Shown: positions 31,991 through 39,486, counted from the first letter of the stretch. The stretch: DNA of 41,218 nucleotides from Pseudomonas sp. ACN8 (GCF_002303925.1 NZ_MRCS01000058.1:1-41218); one strand, 5' to 3'. Translations and numbers: made by a program. The notes: generated by a model not told the origin, from the sequence alone.

Positions 31991-32604
31991 ACCTGCTCCT
32001 TGCGGCCGACAATCATGGCCAACAGCGTTTTCGGAACCAGCGCAACCATCACCAGATGCACCGCCACAAAGGCCACCAACAGCGCCATGGTGAAGAAGTG
32101 CACGCGGCGTGCGCCCTCGTAGCCGAACAGCAATTCACGCAACAGCGGGAACTGCACCGACTTCCACAGCACCAGCCCGGAGAGCACCAGCAGGAGGATG
32201 TCGACCATCACGAACAGGTATGCAAATCGCTGCACCTGGTTGTAATGACTGAGATCGGTGTGCCCGAGTTTTCCGCGCAAGGCGGCCCACAGATCGTGCA
32301 GCACGCCTTTGGGCGAAACCGGGAAGAAACGTCGCTTCAGGCGCCCGCTGAACAGGTTGAAGGCCAGGTAGATCAGGCCGTTGATCGCCAGGAACCACAT
32401 CGCTGCGAAATGCCATTGCAGCGCGCCACCCAGCCAGCCGCCGAGGGTGATCGACTTGGGAAAACTGAATTCGTAGATCGGCGAGGCGTTGTAGATGCGC
32501 CAGCCACTGGTGACCATCACCAGCACCGCCAGGGCGTTGAGCCAATGGGTCAAGCGTAGCCAGCGTGGATGACTGGACTTGGGTGAAGCAGTGCTCTGCG
32601 ACAT
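31987..32604 (-). CDS. Cytochrome b/b6-domain membrane protein, electron donor to the YedY-like enzyme
   Basis: 205 residues from the ATG at 32604; the frame extends 20 codons further but GGGAG lies six bases before this ATG. Helices with likely haem histidines: LRLTHWLNALAVLVMVTSGW, LQWHFAAMWFLAINGLIYLA, RFAYLFVMVDILLLVLSGLV and VHFFTMALLVAFVAVHLVMV. This is the b561/Ni-hydrogenase type rather than the MsrQ (YedZ) type. It should carry quinol electrons to the periplasmic molybdoenzyme. First gene of the three-gene operon; its ribosome site lies inside a predicted hairpin. Confidence 0.88.
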   Translation of the reverse strand: MSQSTASPKSSHPRWLRLTHWLNALAVLVMVTSGWRIYNASPIYEFSFPKSITLGGWLGGALQWHFAAMWFLAINGLIYLAFNLFSGRLKRRFFPVSPKGVLHDLWAALRGKLGHTDLSHYNQVQRFAYLFVMVDILLLVLSGLVLWKSVQFPLLRELLFGYEGARRVHFFTMALLVAFVAVHLVMVALVPKTLLAMIVGRKEQV

Positions 32605-32606
32605 GT

Positions 32607-32653
32607 CCGGCTCCCGTTCGTTGTTGTTCGTTGGAGCCGAGTATGGGAGCCGG
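32607..32653 (-). promoter_or_regulatory. Alternative hairpins closing the ribosome site of the cytochrome b-YedY-MrpX operon
   Basis: In the mRNA the segment GGGAGCCGG (complement of 32607-32615), which contains the GGGAG ribosome site, can pair with CCGGCTCCC (complement of 32645-32653, nine perfect pairs) or with CGGCTCC (complement of 32633-32639, seven pairs). An AACAACAA motif (complement of 32621-32628) sits in the loop. Two competing closures plus a possible Hfq site suggest translational control; inference from complementarity. Confidence 0.55.
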
Positions 32654-32722
32654 AAGATCGCCAAATCCTCACGTAAAGTTAAATTAAACGTGATAACTGG
32701 CCCTCAAGGCCACCGCAAAACC

Positions 32723-32805
32723 TGTAGGAGCGAGCCTGCTCGCGATGGTGTGTCAGACGACACAACGGTGCCTGTTACACCATCGCGAGCAGGCTCGCTC
32801 CTACA
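32723..32805. repeat. REP pair (BIME)
   Basis: GGAGCGAGCCTGCTCGCGAT at 32723-32746 and its inverse at 32782-32805, with flanking AAAACCT/AGGTTTT extending the symmetry. It separates the divergent cytochrome b and methyltransferase genes. Confidence 0.85.
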
Positions 32806-32878
32806 AGGTTTTGTGTAGACCGCAAGATGGGCATTTATGGTTAAATGCCGCCCCTTTCCACGCCATCGACCCGATCCA

Positions 32879-33814
32879 ATGAACCCTGAAGCCCTCGCCA
32901 TCCTCAACCAGCACCTGCTGACCGCCCTGGCAACCGCCCCCGCCGAAACCCGCCGCCTGTTCCACGGGCGCGGGCGCTGCTGGCCGGGGCTGGAGCAAGT
33001 GACCGTGGACTGGTTACAGGGCGTGGTGCTGGTGGCGCTGTTCAAGGAGCCAGAAGCGGCGCAACTGGAAGACTTGAAGCAGTTGCTGATGGCGATCACC
33101 CAGTCTGAGCAGTGGGCAAAATCCGCTGCCCATACCCTGTTGCTGCAACATCGCTACCTGCTGCAAAGCACCACCGAGTGGCTGCTGGGGGACGTCATCG
33201 AGGAAATGACCATCACCGAGGGTGGCCTGAAGTATCGGGTCGATCTGGGCCGCAAACAGAACACCGGGCTGTTCCTCGACATGCGCTACGGCCGCGATTG
33301 GGTCCGCGCCAATGCCGAGGGCAAGCGGGTGCTGAATCTGTTCGCCTACACCTGCGGTTTCTCGGTGGCGGCCATCGAAGGCGGCGCGAACCACGTGGTC
33401 AACCTCGACATGTCGAGCCCGGCCTTGAACCGTGGCCGTGACAACCACCGGCTCAACGGCCACGACATGAGCAAGGTCAGTTTCCTCGGCCACGACCTGT
33501 TCAAATCCTGGGGCAAGGTGATCGGCAAGGGGCCGTACGACCTGGTGATCATCGACCCGCCGTCGTTCCAGAAAGGCAGCTTCCTGCTGACCAAGGACTA
33601 CCAGCGCGTACTGCGCCGTCTACCGGAATTGCTCAGCCCTCAAGGTACCGTACTGGCGTGCATGAACGACCCGGCCTTTGGCGCCGATTTCCTGATCGAT
33701 GGCGTGACCCGCGAAGCCCCGAGCCTGCGGTTCGAACAGCGGCTGGAGAACCCGCCGGAGTTTCCGGATGCGGATGCCGAGTGTGGGTTGAAGGCCTTGG
33801 TGTTTCGGCAGTAA
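32879..33814 (+). CDS. Class I SAM-dependent methyltransferase, RlmI-like
   Basis: 311 residues from the ATG at 32879; the ATG at 32837 would add 14 residues in basic, non-conserved-looking sequence. No clear ribosome site for either. The layout is that of the RlmI/RlmK rRNA methyltransferases without the PUA domain: a central strand-rich segment (EEMTITEGGLKYRVDLGRKQ, NTGLFLDMRYGRDWV), SAM motif I in LNLFAYTCGFSVAAIEGG, the acidic NLDMSSPAL, and the catalytic DPPSF in LVIIDPPSFQKGSF. It is likely a nucleic-acid (rRNA) base methyltransferase; the exact target is unknown. Confidence 0.85.
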   Translation: MNPEALAILNQHLLTALATAPAETRRLFHGRGRCWPGLEQVTVDWLQGVVLVALFKEPEAAQLEDLKQLLMAITQSEQWAKSAAHTLLLQHRYLLQSTTEWLLGDVIEEMTITEGGLKYRVDLGRKQNTGLFLDMRYGRDWVRANAEGKRVLNLFAYTCGFSVAAIEGGANHVVNLDMSSPALNRGRDNHRLNGHDMSKVSFLGHDLFKSWGKVIGKGPYDLVIIDPPSFQKGSFLLTKDYQRVLRRLPELLSPQGTVLACMNDPAFGADFLIDGVTREAPSLRFEQRLENPPEFPDADAECGLKALVFRQ

Positions 33815-33829
33815 CACCGAGTCGCGCCC

Positions 33830-33902
33830 TTCGCGAGCAAGCCTGCTCCCACATTGGATTGGCGGCATTCACAACACCTGTGGGAGCGAGCCTGCTCGCG
33901 AA
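33830..33902. repeat. REP pair (BIME)
   Basis: A variant copy TTCGCGAGCAAGCCTGCTCC at 33830-33853 and a consensus copy GGGAGCGAGCCTGCTCGCG at 33879-33902, between convergent genes. Confidence 0.8.
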
Positions 33903-33933
33903 GACGTCGGTATGGTCACCAGAGTCAACGGAC

Positions 33934-34707
33934 TTATCGCGGCCGCAACACCAACGCAAACAACTCGCCATGCCCGTTCACATTGAGCTTGTAATAGAGA
34001 TTGCGCCGGTGCACTTTCACCGTCTCCGGGGAAATGCCCATTTGCTGGGCGATGGCCTTGCTTGAGAAGCCCTGGAGAATCAGGCGTGCGGTTTCGATTT
34101 CCCGCAGGGTCAGGCGTGCGTCGAAGCGATCGAGCAAGGTCGCCAGGTCCCCGGCCGGTGGTTCGGCGACCGACCCTTCCGGCGGCAGTAAATCCAGGTG
34201 TCGACGCATCGCCGCCAGCACCCAGTCACGCACGCACAGCAAGCGGCCCTGTTCCTCGAGGCTGAAGCGTGTCGCACGCCCCAGGGACAAGCCGAGCACG
34301 GCGCCGTCGACGTTGACCATGAACTGTAATTCGTCGCCACCGACCACCCTTCTGAAGTAACTCAGGTAGTACTCGCTGTGCTGGAACTGGTCGGGGGCCA
34401 CCGAATCAAGGCTATGCAAGCCGTCGACGATGCCCGCGCAGGCCGCTTGATAGAACGGATCGAGCAGGTACATGCCGGCACTGTAATCGGCCAGTTCTTC
34501 ATGGTCTTCGGTGCTGTCCATGGCATCGAAATCAATCAGCAGGCGCGGCACATGGCCCGGGCGCATCAGCGCCACCAGCGCGTTATCCAGCGGCACCAGC
34601 AAGCGCAGGGTATCGACCAGCGCACGCCAGAAACCGTCCTGCCCCACCGCCGTGAAGACCCGAGCCAGCCCCTGGTGCACCGGTAACTCTTTCAACAACG
34701 CGTCCAC
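33934..34707 (-). CDS. LuxR-family transcriptional regulator
   Basis: 257 residues from a GTG at 34707 with AAGGGG six bases upstream. The C-terminal GerE-type helix-turn-helix is clear: LTLREIETARLILQGFSSKA, IAQQMGISPETVKVHRRNLY. The N-terminal ~180 residues (VFTAVGQDGFWRALVDTLRL, PLDNALVALMRPG) resemble a GAF-like effector domain, not the autoinducer-binding one. It is divergent from the polyamine-type binding protein and P1 peptidase genes, which it probably controls; the inverted repeat at 34727-34745 is a candidate site. Confidence 0.87.
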   Translation of the reverse strand: MDALLKELPVHQGLARVFTAVGQDGFWRALVDTLRLLVPLDNALVALMRPGHVPRLLIDFDAMDSTEDHEELADYSAGMYLLDPFYQAACAGIVDGLHSLDSVAPDQFQHSEYYLSYFRRVVGGDELQFMVNVDGAVLGLSLGRATRFSLEEQGRLLCVRDWVLAAMRRHLDLLPPEGSVAEPPAGDLATLLDRFDARLTLREIETARLILQGFSSKAIAQQMGISPETVKVHRRNLYYKLNVNGHGELFALVLRPR

Positions 34708-34726
34708 GCACTACCCCTTTTGAGTA

Positions 34727-34745
34727 ACCCATGATGGGAATGGGT
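34727..34745. promoter_or_regulatory. Inverted repeat ACCCAT-N7-ATGGGT, candidate LuxR site
   Basis: Six-base arms at 34727-34732 and 34740-34745 in the 110-base divergent region, 20 bases from the regulator start. Spacing and symmetry fit a dimeric regulator; inference. Confidence 0.4.
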
Positions 34746-34817
34746 GAAGGCCACCCCGGTCGATACGCTGCAAACTCCTGATTACCACCGGCCGCCACAG
34801 GCCAGGAGTGCCGCATC

Positions 34818-35921
34818 ATGAGTCGTCACCGCTTGTATTTCAATCTGGGGTTTGGCGCCTGTCTGGCGGTTTCGCTGTCGGCTTTTGCAGTCGAAGCCCC
34901 GACGGTGCACGTGTACAACTGGTACGACTACATCGGCCCCACCACCTTGCAGGACTTCAAGCGTGACACCGGGATTGTGCCGGTCTACGACACCTTCGAC
35001 AGCGCCGAAGTGCTGGAAGGCAAGTTGCTCACCAGCCGCAGCGGCTACGACGTGGTGGTGGCCAGCAACTTCAGTCTGCCCACGCTGATCAAGGCCGGCG
35101 CCCTCGCCCCCCTGCCCCGCGCGCAGATGCCGGACTTCAAGAACATGGACACCGAACTGTTGGCGAAACTGGCCAACAACGATCCGGGCAACCAGTACGC
35201 CGTGCCCTACCTGTGGGGCACCAACGGCATCGGCTACAACGTCGACAAAGTGCGCGCTGCGCTGGGTGACAAGGCGCCGGTGGATTCCTGGGACCTGGTG
35301 TTCAAGGAAGAGAACCTGGCCAAACTCGGCGAATGCGGCGTGGCCATGCTCGACTCGCCGTCGGAGATGCTGCCGGTCGCCCTGCACTACCTCGGTCTGC
35401 CGCCCAACAGCACCAACCCCGAGGACTACAAGAAGGCCGAAGCACTGCTGCTCAAGTTGCGTCCGCACATTGCCTACTTCAACTCGTCGAAGTTCATCAG
35501 CGATCTGTCCAACGGCAACATCTGCGTGGCGGTCGGCTGGTCCGGCGCGATGCTCGAAGCCAGGAACACCGCCGAGCAGGCCGGCAACGGCGTGAAGATC
35601 GCCTACAGCTTGCCCAAGGAAGGCGCGCCGGTGTGGTTCGACACCCTGGTGCTGCTCAAGGACGCCCCGCACCCGGAACAAGGCATGGCCTTCATCGACT
35701 ACCTGATGCGCCCCGAGGTCATCGCCCCGGTCAGTGACCACCTCAACTACCCCAACGGCAACCGCAGCGCCACCACGCTGGTGGCCGAAGCGACCCGCAG
35801 TAACCCGGCCGTTTATCCGCCCGCCGAAGCCATGGCCACCTTGTTCACCCTTCAGCCTTTGCCGCCGGCTACCGAGCGCGTGCGCACGCGGATCTGGAGC
35901 AAGGTCAAAAACGGTCAATAA
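34818..35921 (+). CDS. Polyamine-type ABC transporter substrate-binding protein (PotF/SpuD-like)
   Basis: 367 residues with CAGGAG about 10 bases upstream and a signal peptide ending LSAFA/VEA. PotF-family motifs: VHVYNWYDYIGPTTLQDFK, GYDVVVASNFSLPTLIKAGA, YAVPYLWGTNGIGYNVDKV, CGVAMLDSPSEMLPVALHYL, ICVAVGWSGAMLEARN, and MRPEVIAPVSDHLNYPNGN. It delivers putrescine/spermidine-like amines, or possibly amide-linked derivatives, to an importer. No permease or ATPase genes are next to it; instead a DmpA-type aminopeptidase follows 70 bases later. Confidence 0.9.
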   Translation: MSRHRLYFNLGFGACLAVSLSAFAVEAPTVHVYNWYDYIGPTTLQDFKRDTGIVPVYDTFDSAEVLEGKLLTSRSGYDVVVASNFSLPTLIKAGALAPLPRAQMPDFKNMDTELLAKLANNDPGNQYAVPYLWGTNGIGYNVDKVRAALGDKAPVDSWDLVFKEENLAKLGECGVAMLDSPSEMLPVALHYLGLPPNSTNPEDYKKAEALLLKLRPHIAYFNSSKFISDLSNGNICVAVGWSGAMLEARNTAEQAGNGVKIAYSLPKEGAPVWFDTLVLLKDAPHPEQGMAFIDYLMRPEVIAPVSDHLNYPNGNRSATTLVAEATRSNPAVYPPAEAMATLFTLQPLPPATERVRTRIWSKVKNGQ

Positions 35922-35991
35922 GAACACCACATGCCCCTGTGGTGCCCAACAAATATTCTTTTTTCTGCCACGATTCGAAGATGAGAAAACC

Positions 35992-37122
35992 ATGAAACCA
36001 CGCGCCCGTGACCTGAACATTCCAATCGGCCAACTGCAACCCGGCCCGCTCAATGCCATCACTGACGTCCCCGGCGTACGGGTCGGCCACAGCAATGTAC
36101 GAGGCCGCACTGCCAATGGCCGCGACATCCTCACCGGCGTCACCGTCATCGAACCCCGTGCCGGTTCCACCAGCCAGCAACCGTGCTTTGCCGGTGTGCA
36201 TGTGCTCAACGGCAACGGCGATGCCACGGGGCTGGAGTGGATTCGCGAAGCAGGCTTGCTGACCAGCCCCATTGCCTTCACCAACACCCACAGCCTGGGC
36301 GTGGTACGCGATGCGCTGATCGTGCTCGACCGTGAGCAGCAGCCGGATGACGGGCGCCTGTACTGGAACATGCCGGTGGTGCTGGAAACCTTCGACGGCC
36401 TGCTCAACGACATCAACGGCTTTCACGTGAAACCTGAACACGTGGCTCAAGCCCTGCATTCGGCGGCGGGCGGCCCGGTGGCCGAAGGCAATGTCGGCGG
36501 TGGCAGCGGCATGATCTGCCACGAGTTCAAGGGCGGCATCGGCACTGCGTCGCGCCGTTTGAACAGCGCCCAGGGCGGCTGGACGGTGGGGGCGATCGTC
36601 CAGGCCAACCACGGCATTCGCAATGAATTGCGCGTCGATGGCTACCCGGTCGGACGCTACATGGAACAGGTCGATTCGCCGTTCCTCAAGGCCTCGCTGC
36701 CCCATCCGGGCATGGGTTCGATCGTGGTCTGCCTGGCCACCGATGCGCCGCTGCTGCCACACCAGTGCACCCGCCTGGCCCAGCGCGCCAGCCTCGGCCT
36801 GGCCCGCACCGGCGGTGGCAATGAAGACCACAGCGGCGACATCTTCATCGCCTTCGCCACCGGTAACGATCACGTGCCGCCGGCCGCCTACGAGAGCAAG
36901 AAAGCACCGACCACCCACAACCTGAGCATGGTCAACAACGACCACATCAGCGAGCTGTTCCTGGCCGCCACCGAAGCCGTGGAAGAAGCCATCATCAATG
37001 CCCTGCTCGCCGCCGAAACGGCCGAAGGCAACGGGCACGGGGTGCAGGGGCTGGATGCCGAGACCCTGCTCAAGGCGTTGCGCCGCGCCGGCTGGCCGGG
37101 GGACGCGACTAGCGGTACTTGA
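35992..37122 (+). CDS. P1-family (DmpA/BapA-type) aminopeptidase
   Basis: 376 residues from the ATG at 35992; the frame is open back to 35734 but that part lies in the preceding gene. N-terminal nucleophile hydrolase family: ITDVPGVRVGHSNV, GNVGGGSGMICHEFKGGIGT, and GMGSIVVCLATDAPLLPHQ. By comparison with DmpA (375 residues, cut between Gly249 and Ser250), self-cleavage is expected between Gly242 and Ser243, giving alpha and beta chains with Ser243 as nucleophile. Such enzymes cleave N-terminal D-residues, beta-peptides or small amides. It lies downstream of the polyamine-type binding protein, so an imported or periplasmic amide may be the shared substrate. Confidence 0.9.
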   Translation: MKPRARDLNIPIGQLQPGPLNAITDVPGVRVGHSNVRGRTANGRDILTGVTVIEPRAGSTSQQPCFAGVHVLNGNGDATGLEWIREAGLLTSPIAFTNTHSLGVVRDALIVLDREQQPDDGRLYWNMPVVLETFDGLLNDINGFHVKPEHVAQALHSAAGGPVAEGNVGGGSGMICHEFKGGIGTASRRLNSAQGGWTVGAIVQANHGIRNELRVDGYPVGRYMEQVDSPFLKASLPHPGMGSIVVCLATDAPLLPHQCTRLAQRASLGLARTGGGNEDHSGDIFIAFATGNDHVPPAAYESKKAPTTHNLSMVNNDHISELFLAATEAVEEAIINALLAAETAEGNGHGVQGLDAETLLKALRRAGWPGDATSGT

Positions 37123-37147
37123 GTGAAACACTCGGTCTTTTTAGGAT
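37119..37147 (+). promoter_or_regulatory. Promoter-like boxes for the candidate small RNA
   Basis: TTGAGT (37119-37124, overlapping the peptidase stop) and TAGGAT (37142-37147) are spaced by exactly 17 bases. A start seven bases after the second box falls on the first base of the hairpin at 37154. Confidence 0.45.
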
Positions 37148-37153
37148 GAACTT

Positions 37154-37292
37154 ACGCAGTCGCTTGCTAGCGCAAGCCGCTGCGTAGGTGGTGAGTGCAC
37201 TGAACCCCTACCAAGCTCACCGCCTGCTTCACGCGCATCTTGAGCCTCTCGGCTCCACTTCCTCCCCATCAAGAGCTTTGAGGCTCTTTTTT
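37154..37292 (+). ncRNA. Candidate structured small RNA (about 139 nt)
   Basis: Reading from 37154: a long hairpin, ACGCAG...CTGCGT enclosing GCTTGC/GCAAGC (37154-37186); a stem GGTGAG/CTCACC (37190-37195 with 37216-37221); GAGCC/GGCTC (37242-37246 with 37251-37255); a single-stranded CTTCCTCCCC that could pair with ribosome sites; then the terminator AAGAGC/GCTCTT with six T. No open frame is present. It could instead be just the 3' UTR of the peptidase gene. Not recognised as a known family. Confidence 0.5.
37271..37292 (+). terminator. Rho-independent terminator
   Basis: Stem AAGAGC (37271-37276) / GCTCTT (37283-37288), six-base loop, and a T run at 37287-37292. It ends the candidate small RNA or the peptidase transcript. 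Confidence 0.75.
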
Positions 37293-37318
37293 AACCTCCG
37301 AAAACCAACACATCTCAT

Positions 37319-37408
37319 TGCAGGAGCGAGCCTGCTCGCGAAAGCGGTGTGTCAGGCAGCATTGATGTTGGATGTGACACCGTCTTCGCGAGCACGCTCA
37401 CTCCCACA
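37319..37408. repeat. REP pair (BIME)
   Basis: GGAGCGAGCCTGCTCGCGAA at 37319-37342 and a diverged inverse, TCGCGAGCACGCTCACTCCC, at 37385-37408, between the terminator and the convergent TetR gene. Confidence 0.8.
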
Positions 37409-37416
37409 GGGGAAAG

Positions 37417-38037
37417 TCATTGTGTTTCGGTGGTGCACAACGACCGCCATGCCGCCTCCGCCAGCACGTCCCGATAGGCCTTCGGGCTGCCCTTGACCCG
37501 GCCCGACAACCAGGCGCGGCAGTAACTGTCTGCCTGGCCGACGATCAGCGACGGGATCAACTCCGCCGGAAGACTCCCCAGTTCATTACCCTGCGCCCCC
37601 AGCCATTCCAGCAACTGCCTGTTGCGCGTCTTGTTGCGGGTAGCGAGTTCGTCCTTGAACGGCCCCTTGGTGACGGCAAACCGCGCGTGGTACTGGAACC
37701 GCGCCCATTCCGGCTGGCTATCGACCCAGTCCACATAGCTGTGCACCAGCGCATGCACCCCTGCCTGAGTGGTTTTGGCGCCGGCCAGGTAACTGTCACG
37801 CAAGCGGGCCTGATCATCGAGGGCGGTAAAAAACAGCGCCGCCACCAGGCCTTCCTTGTTGCCGAAATGGTGATAGATCGCACCGACACTGGTATCGCAT
37901 TCGGCGCGGATCATTTCGATGGTGGTGGCCTCGATCCCCTGTTCGTTGAACAGGGCGAGGGCCTTTCTGAAGATGTCGCGCTTGAGTTCGGCGCGTCGTC
38001 CTGGGTAGCAGCGTTCGAGCAGATCGGCGGTTTCCAT
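37417..38037 (-). CDS. TetR-family transcriptional regulator
   Basis: 206 residues from the ATG at 38037 (METADLLERCYPGRRAELKR...); the frame continues 51 codons upstream through the operator region and is not coding there. N-terminal TetR helix-turn-helix: DIFRKALALFNEQGIEATTI, EMIRAECDTSVGAIYHHFGN, KEGLVAALF. The C-terminal helical ligand domain follows (HALVHSYVDWVDSQPEWARF, ELIPSLIVGQADSYCRAWLS). It is divergent from the DUF4442/hotdog gene, with several inverted repeats in the 164 bases between them, so it probably represses that gene and itself. Confidence 0.88.
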   Translation of the reverse strand: METADLLERCYPGRRAELKRDIFRKALALFNEQGIEATTIEMIRAECDTSVGAIYHHFGNKEGLVAALFFTALDDQARLRDSYLAGAKTTQAGVHALVHSYVDWVDSQPEWARFQYHARFAVTKGPFKDELATRNKTRNRQLLEWLGAQGNELGSLPAELIPSLIVGQADSYCRAWLSGRVKGSPKAYRDVLAEAAWRSLCTTETQ

Positions 38038-38103
38038 GCGCAAAGACAGTCCAGAAAAGTCATCGGTGGAGGCTGGCGTTGCCAGCGAACAAGTGGCGCT
38101 AGG

Positions 38104-38172
38104 TTGACAGATTTCCCTTCGACAGAATACTGTTCCGTTACAGAACAATATTCTGTATCGGAATAATATTCC
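38104..38172. promoter_or_regulatory. Operator region with three overlapping inverted repeats
   Basis: TTGACA at 38104-38109 may be a -35 box towards the hotdog gene. Downstream are CAGAATA/TATTCTG (~38124-38155), TGTTC-N7-GAACA (38131-38147) and GGAATA-A-TATTCC (38160-38172). Dense symmetry between divergent TetR and target genes fits TetR operators. Confidence 0.6.
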
Positions 38173-38201
38173 GTGAAATGTCATCCACAAGAGGCATCAA
38201 A

Positions 38202-38642
38202 ATGAGTCAGTTCCTCAGCATGTTCAGCAGCGCAGGCCCGCAAGCGTTCAGCAAAATGGCCTGCCAGGTGGCGCCCTACTTCTCCACCATCAACCCGTTG
38301 GTCAAGGATTTGCGCAAAGGCAGCGCCACCGTGCACGTGCCATTTGCCCGGGAGATCACCAATCATTTGGGTACGGTGCATGCGATTGCGATGTGCAACG
38401 CCGCCGAGTTGGCCGCCGGGATGATGACCGACGTTTCCATTCCTGCCGGCGCACGCTGGATCCCCAAAGGCATGACCGTGGAATACCTGGCCAAGGCCAA
38501 GAGCGATGTGACGGCGGTGGCCGAGGGGGATGCGGTGGACTGGACCACCGAAGGCGACAAGATCGTGCCGGTGGACATTCACGATGTCGAGGGCAAGAAG
38601 GTGTTCACGGCGCGGATCACCATGAATGTGAAGCTGGCTTGA
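38202..38642 (+). CDS. DUF4442/hotdog-fold protein, putative thioesterase
   Basis: 146 residues from the ATG at 38202; the ATG eight codons earlier has no better site, while GAGG lies about 10 bases before this one. Hotdog features: VKDLRKGSATVHVPFARE, NHLGTVHAIAMCNAAELAAG (the central helix with the usual NHxxxxHAIAMCNAAE), then strands WIPKGMTVEYLAKAKSDVTA and KKVFTARITMNVKLA. DUF4442 proteins are related to acyl-CoA thioesterases of the PaaI/YiiD kind. Control by the divergent TetR suggests a role in acyl-group or fatty-acid-related metabolism, an inference. Confidence 0.85.
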   Translation: MSQFLSMFSSAGPQAFSKMACQVAPYFSTINPLVKDLRKGSATVHVPFAREITNHLGTVHAIAMCNAAELAAGMMTDVSIPAGARWIPKGMTVEYLAKAKSDVTAVAEGDAVDWTTEGDKIVPVDIHDVEGKKVFTARITMNVKLA

Positions 38643-38660
38643 AGACTGACCGCAGTTAAA

Positions 38661-38750
38661 GGTGGGAGCGAGCCTGCTCGCGATAGCGGTGTTTCAGCCA
38701 ACATTTATGGCGACTGACACTACGCCTTCGCGAGCAGGCTCGCTCCCACA
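38661..38750. repeat. REP pair (BIME)
   Basis: GGGAGCGAGCCTGCTCGCG at 38661-38684 and its inverse at 38727-38750, between the convergent hotdog and GNAT genes. Confidence 0.85.
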
Positions 38751-38763
38751 GGGTGATTTGTGG

Positions 38764-39486
38764 TCAGACCAGGCGCAATCGAGGGCCGGCAGCCGGCACC
38801 GCATCGTCACCCAACCGCCCCCGCACAAACGCCTGGGCCTTGTGCGTCAACTGGTCCAGATGCCGGTCGCGCTGTTTTTCCGCGTCGGTCATGGCTCGCT
38901 TGCCATGCTTTTGCAGCAGGTAGGTATGAATCTGCCGCACTTCGAGCGAGCTGTAGATCGACGCCACATCCAGCAGCGCCATCAAGCCATCGGTGGCGTG
39001 GTCGCGGGTATTCATCAACACCTGGGTCGCACGTACGCCCACCACCTCAAAGCCCATCGCCTCGAAATACGGCACCTTGGCCACCGCGCAGGTCAACTCG
39101 GCATGGGGATAGCGGCCGACCATTTCCCGCAGCATCCGCCGGGCCACGCCCTGGCGCCGATACTCGGCCTGCACCGCCATGTACGCCACGCCGCAGGCCT
39201 CGGGGTCGTCCTGTACCGGCAGGTACAGCACAAAGCCAGTCACCTTTTGCGGGTCGTCTTCGTCCGTGGCGACGATCAACTCCACGGCAATGCCTTTTTC
39301 ACCGTTCAGCGCCTCCAGGTACAGGTGCACCTCATAGCCGATCGCGTATTGATAGAGGTTGTACAGCAGGTTGCTGGGCGGGATCGCGACCATGCTGATG
39401 TCAGTCAGGTTGTCGACCACCATCTGCAGGATCTGGCTATTGATGTGCTCGGGGCACGGGCTCTTGAAGTGGCTGATAAGGGGCAT
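38764..39486 (-). CDS. GNAT-family N-acetyltransferase
   Basis: 240 residues from the ATG at 39486 (MPLISHFKSPCPEHINSQIL...); the frame runs open far upstream but through REP-like and non-coding sequence. Acetyl-CoA motif A: VAYMAVQAEYRRQGVARRML, with RRQGVA as the pyrophosphate loop, then AVAKVPYFEAMGFEVVG. An extra C-terminal helical region of ~90 residues (LMALLDVASIYSSLEVRQIH, QKHGKRAMTDAEKQRDRHLD) is longer than a minimal GNAT. The acceptor is unknown. The gene is monocistronic. Confidence 0.85.
   Translation of the reverse strand: MPLISHFKSPCPEHINSQILQMVVDNLTDISMVAIPPSNLLYNLYQYAIGYEVHLYLEALNGEKGIAVELIVATDEDDPQKVTGFVLYLPVQDDPEACGVAYMAVQAEYRRQGVARRMLREMVGRYPHAELTCAVAKVPYFEAMGFEVVGVRATQVLMNTRDHATDGLMALLDVASIYSSLEVRQIHTYLLQKHGKRAMTDAEKQRDRHLDQLTHKAQAFVRGRLGDDAVPAAGPRLRLV

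Noticed and set aside
34782..36416. 544-residue open frame on the minus strand
   Set aside because: It lies opposite the binding-protein and peptidase genes, both with clear family motifs; its translation is low-complexity and matches no family pattern. High GC makes such shadow frames common.
37154..37220. Possible tRNA or integron attC site in the hairpin-rich stretch
   Set aside because: No cloverleaf with T-loop or CCA end, and no attC core sites at the ends; the small-RNA reading fits better.
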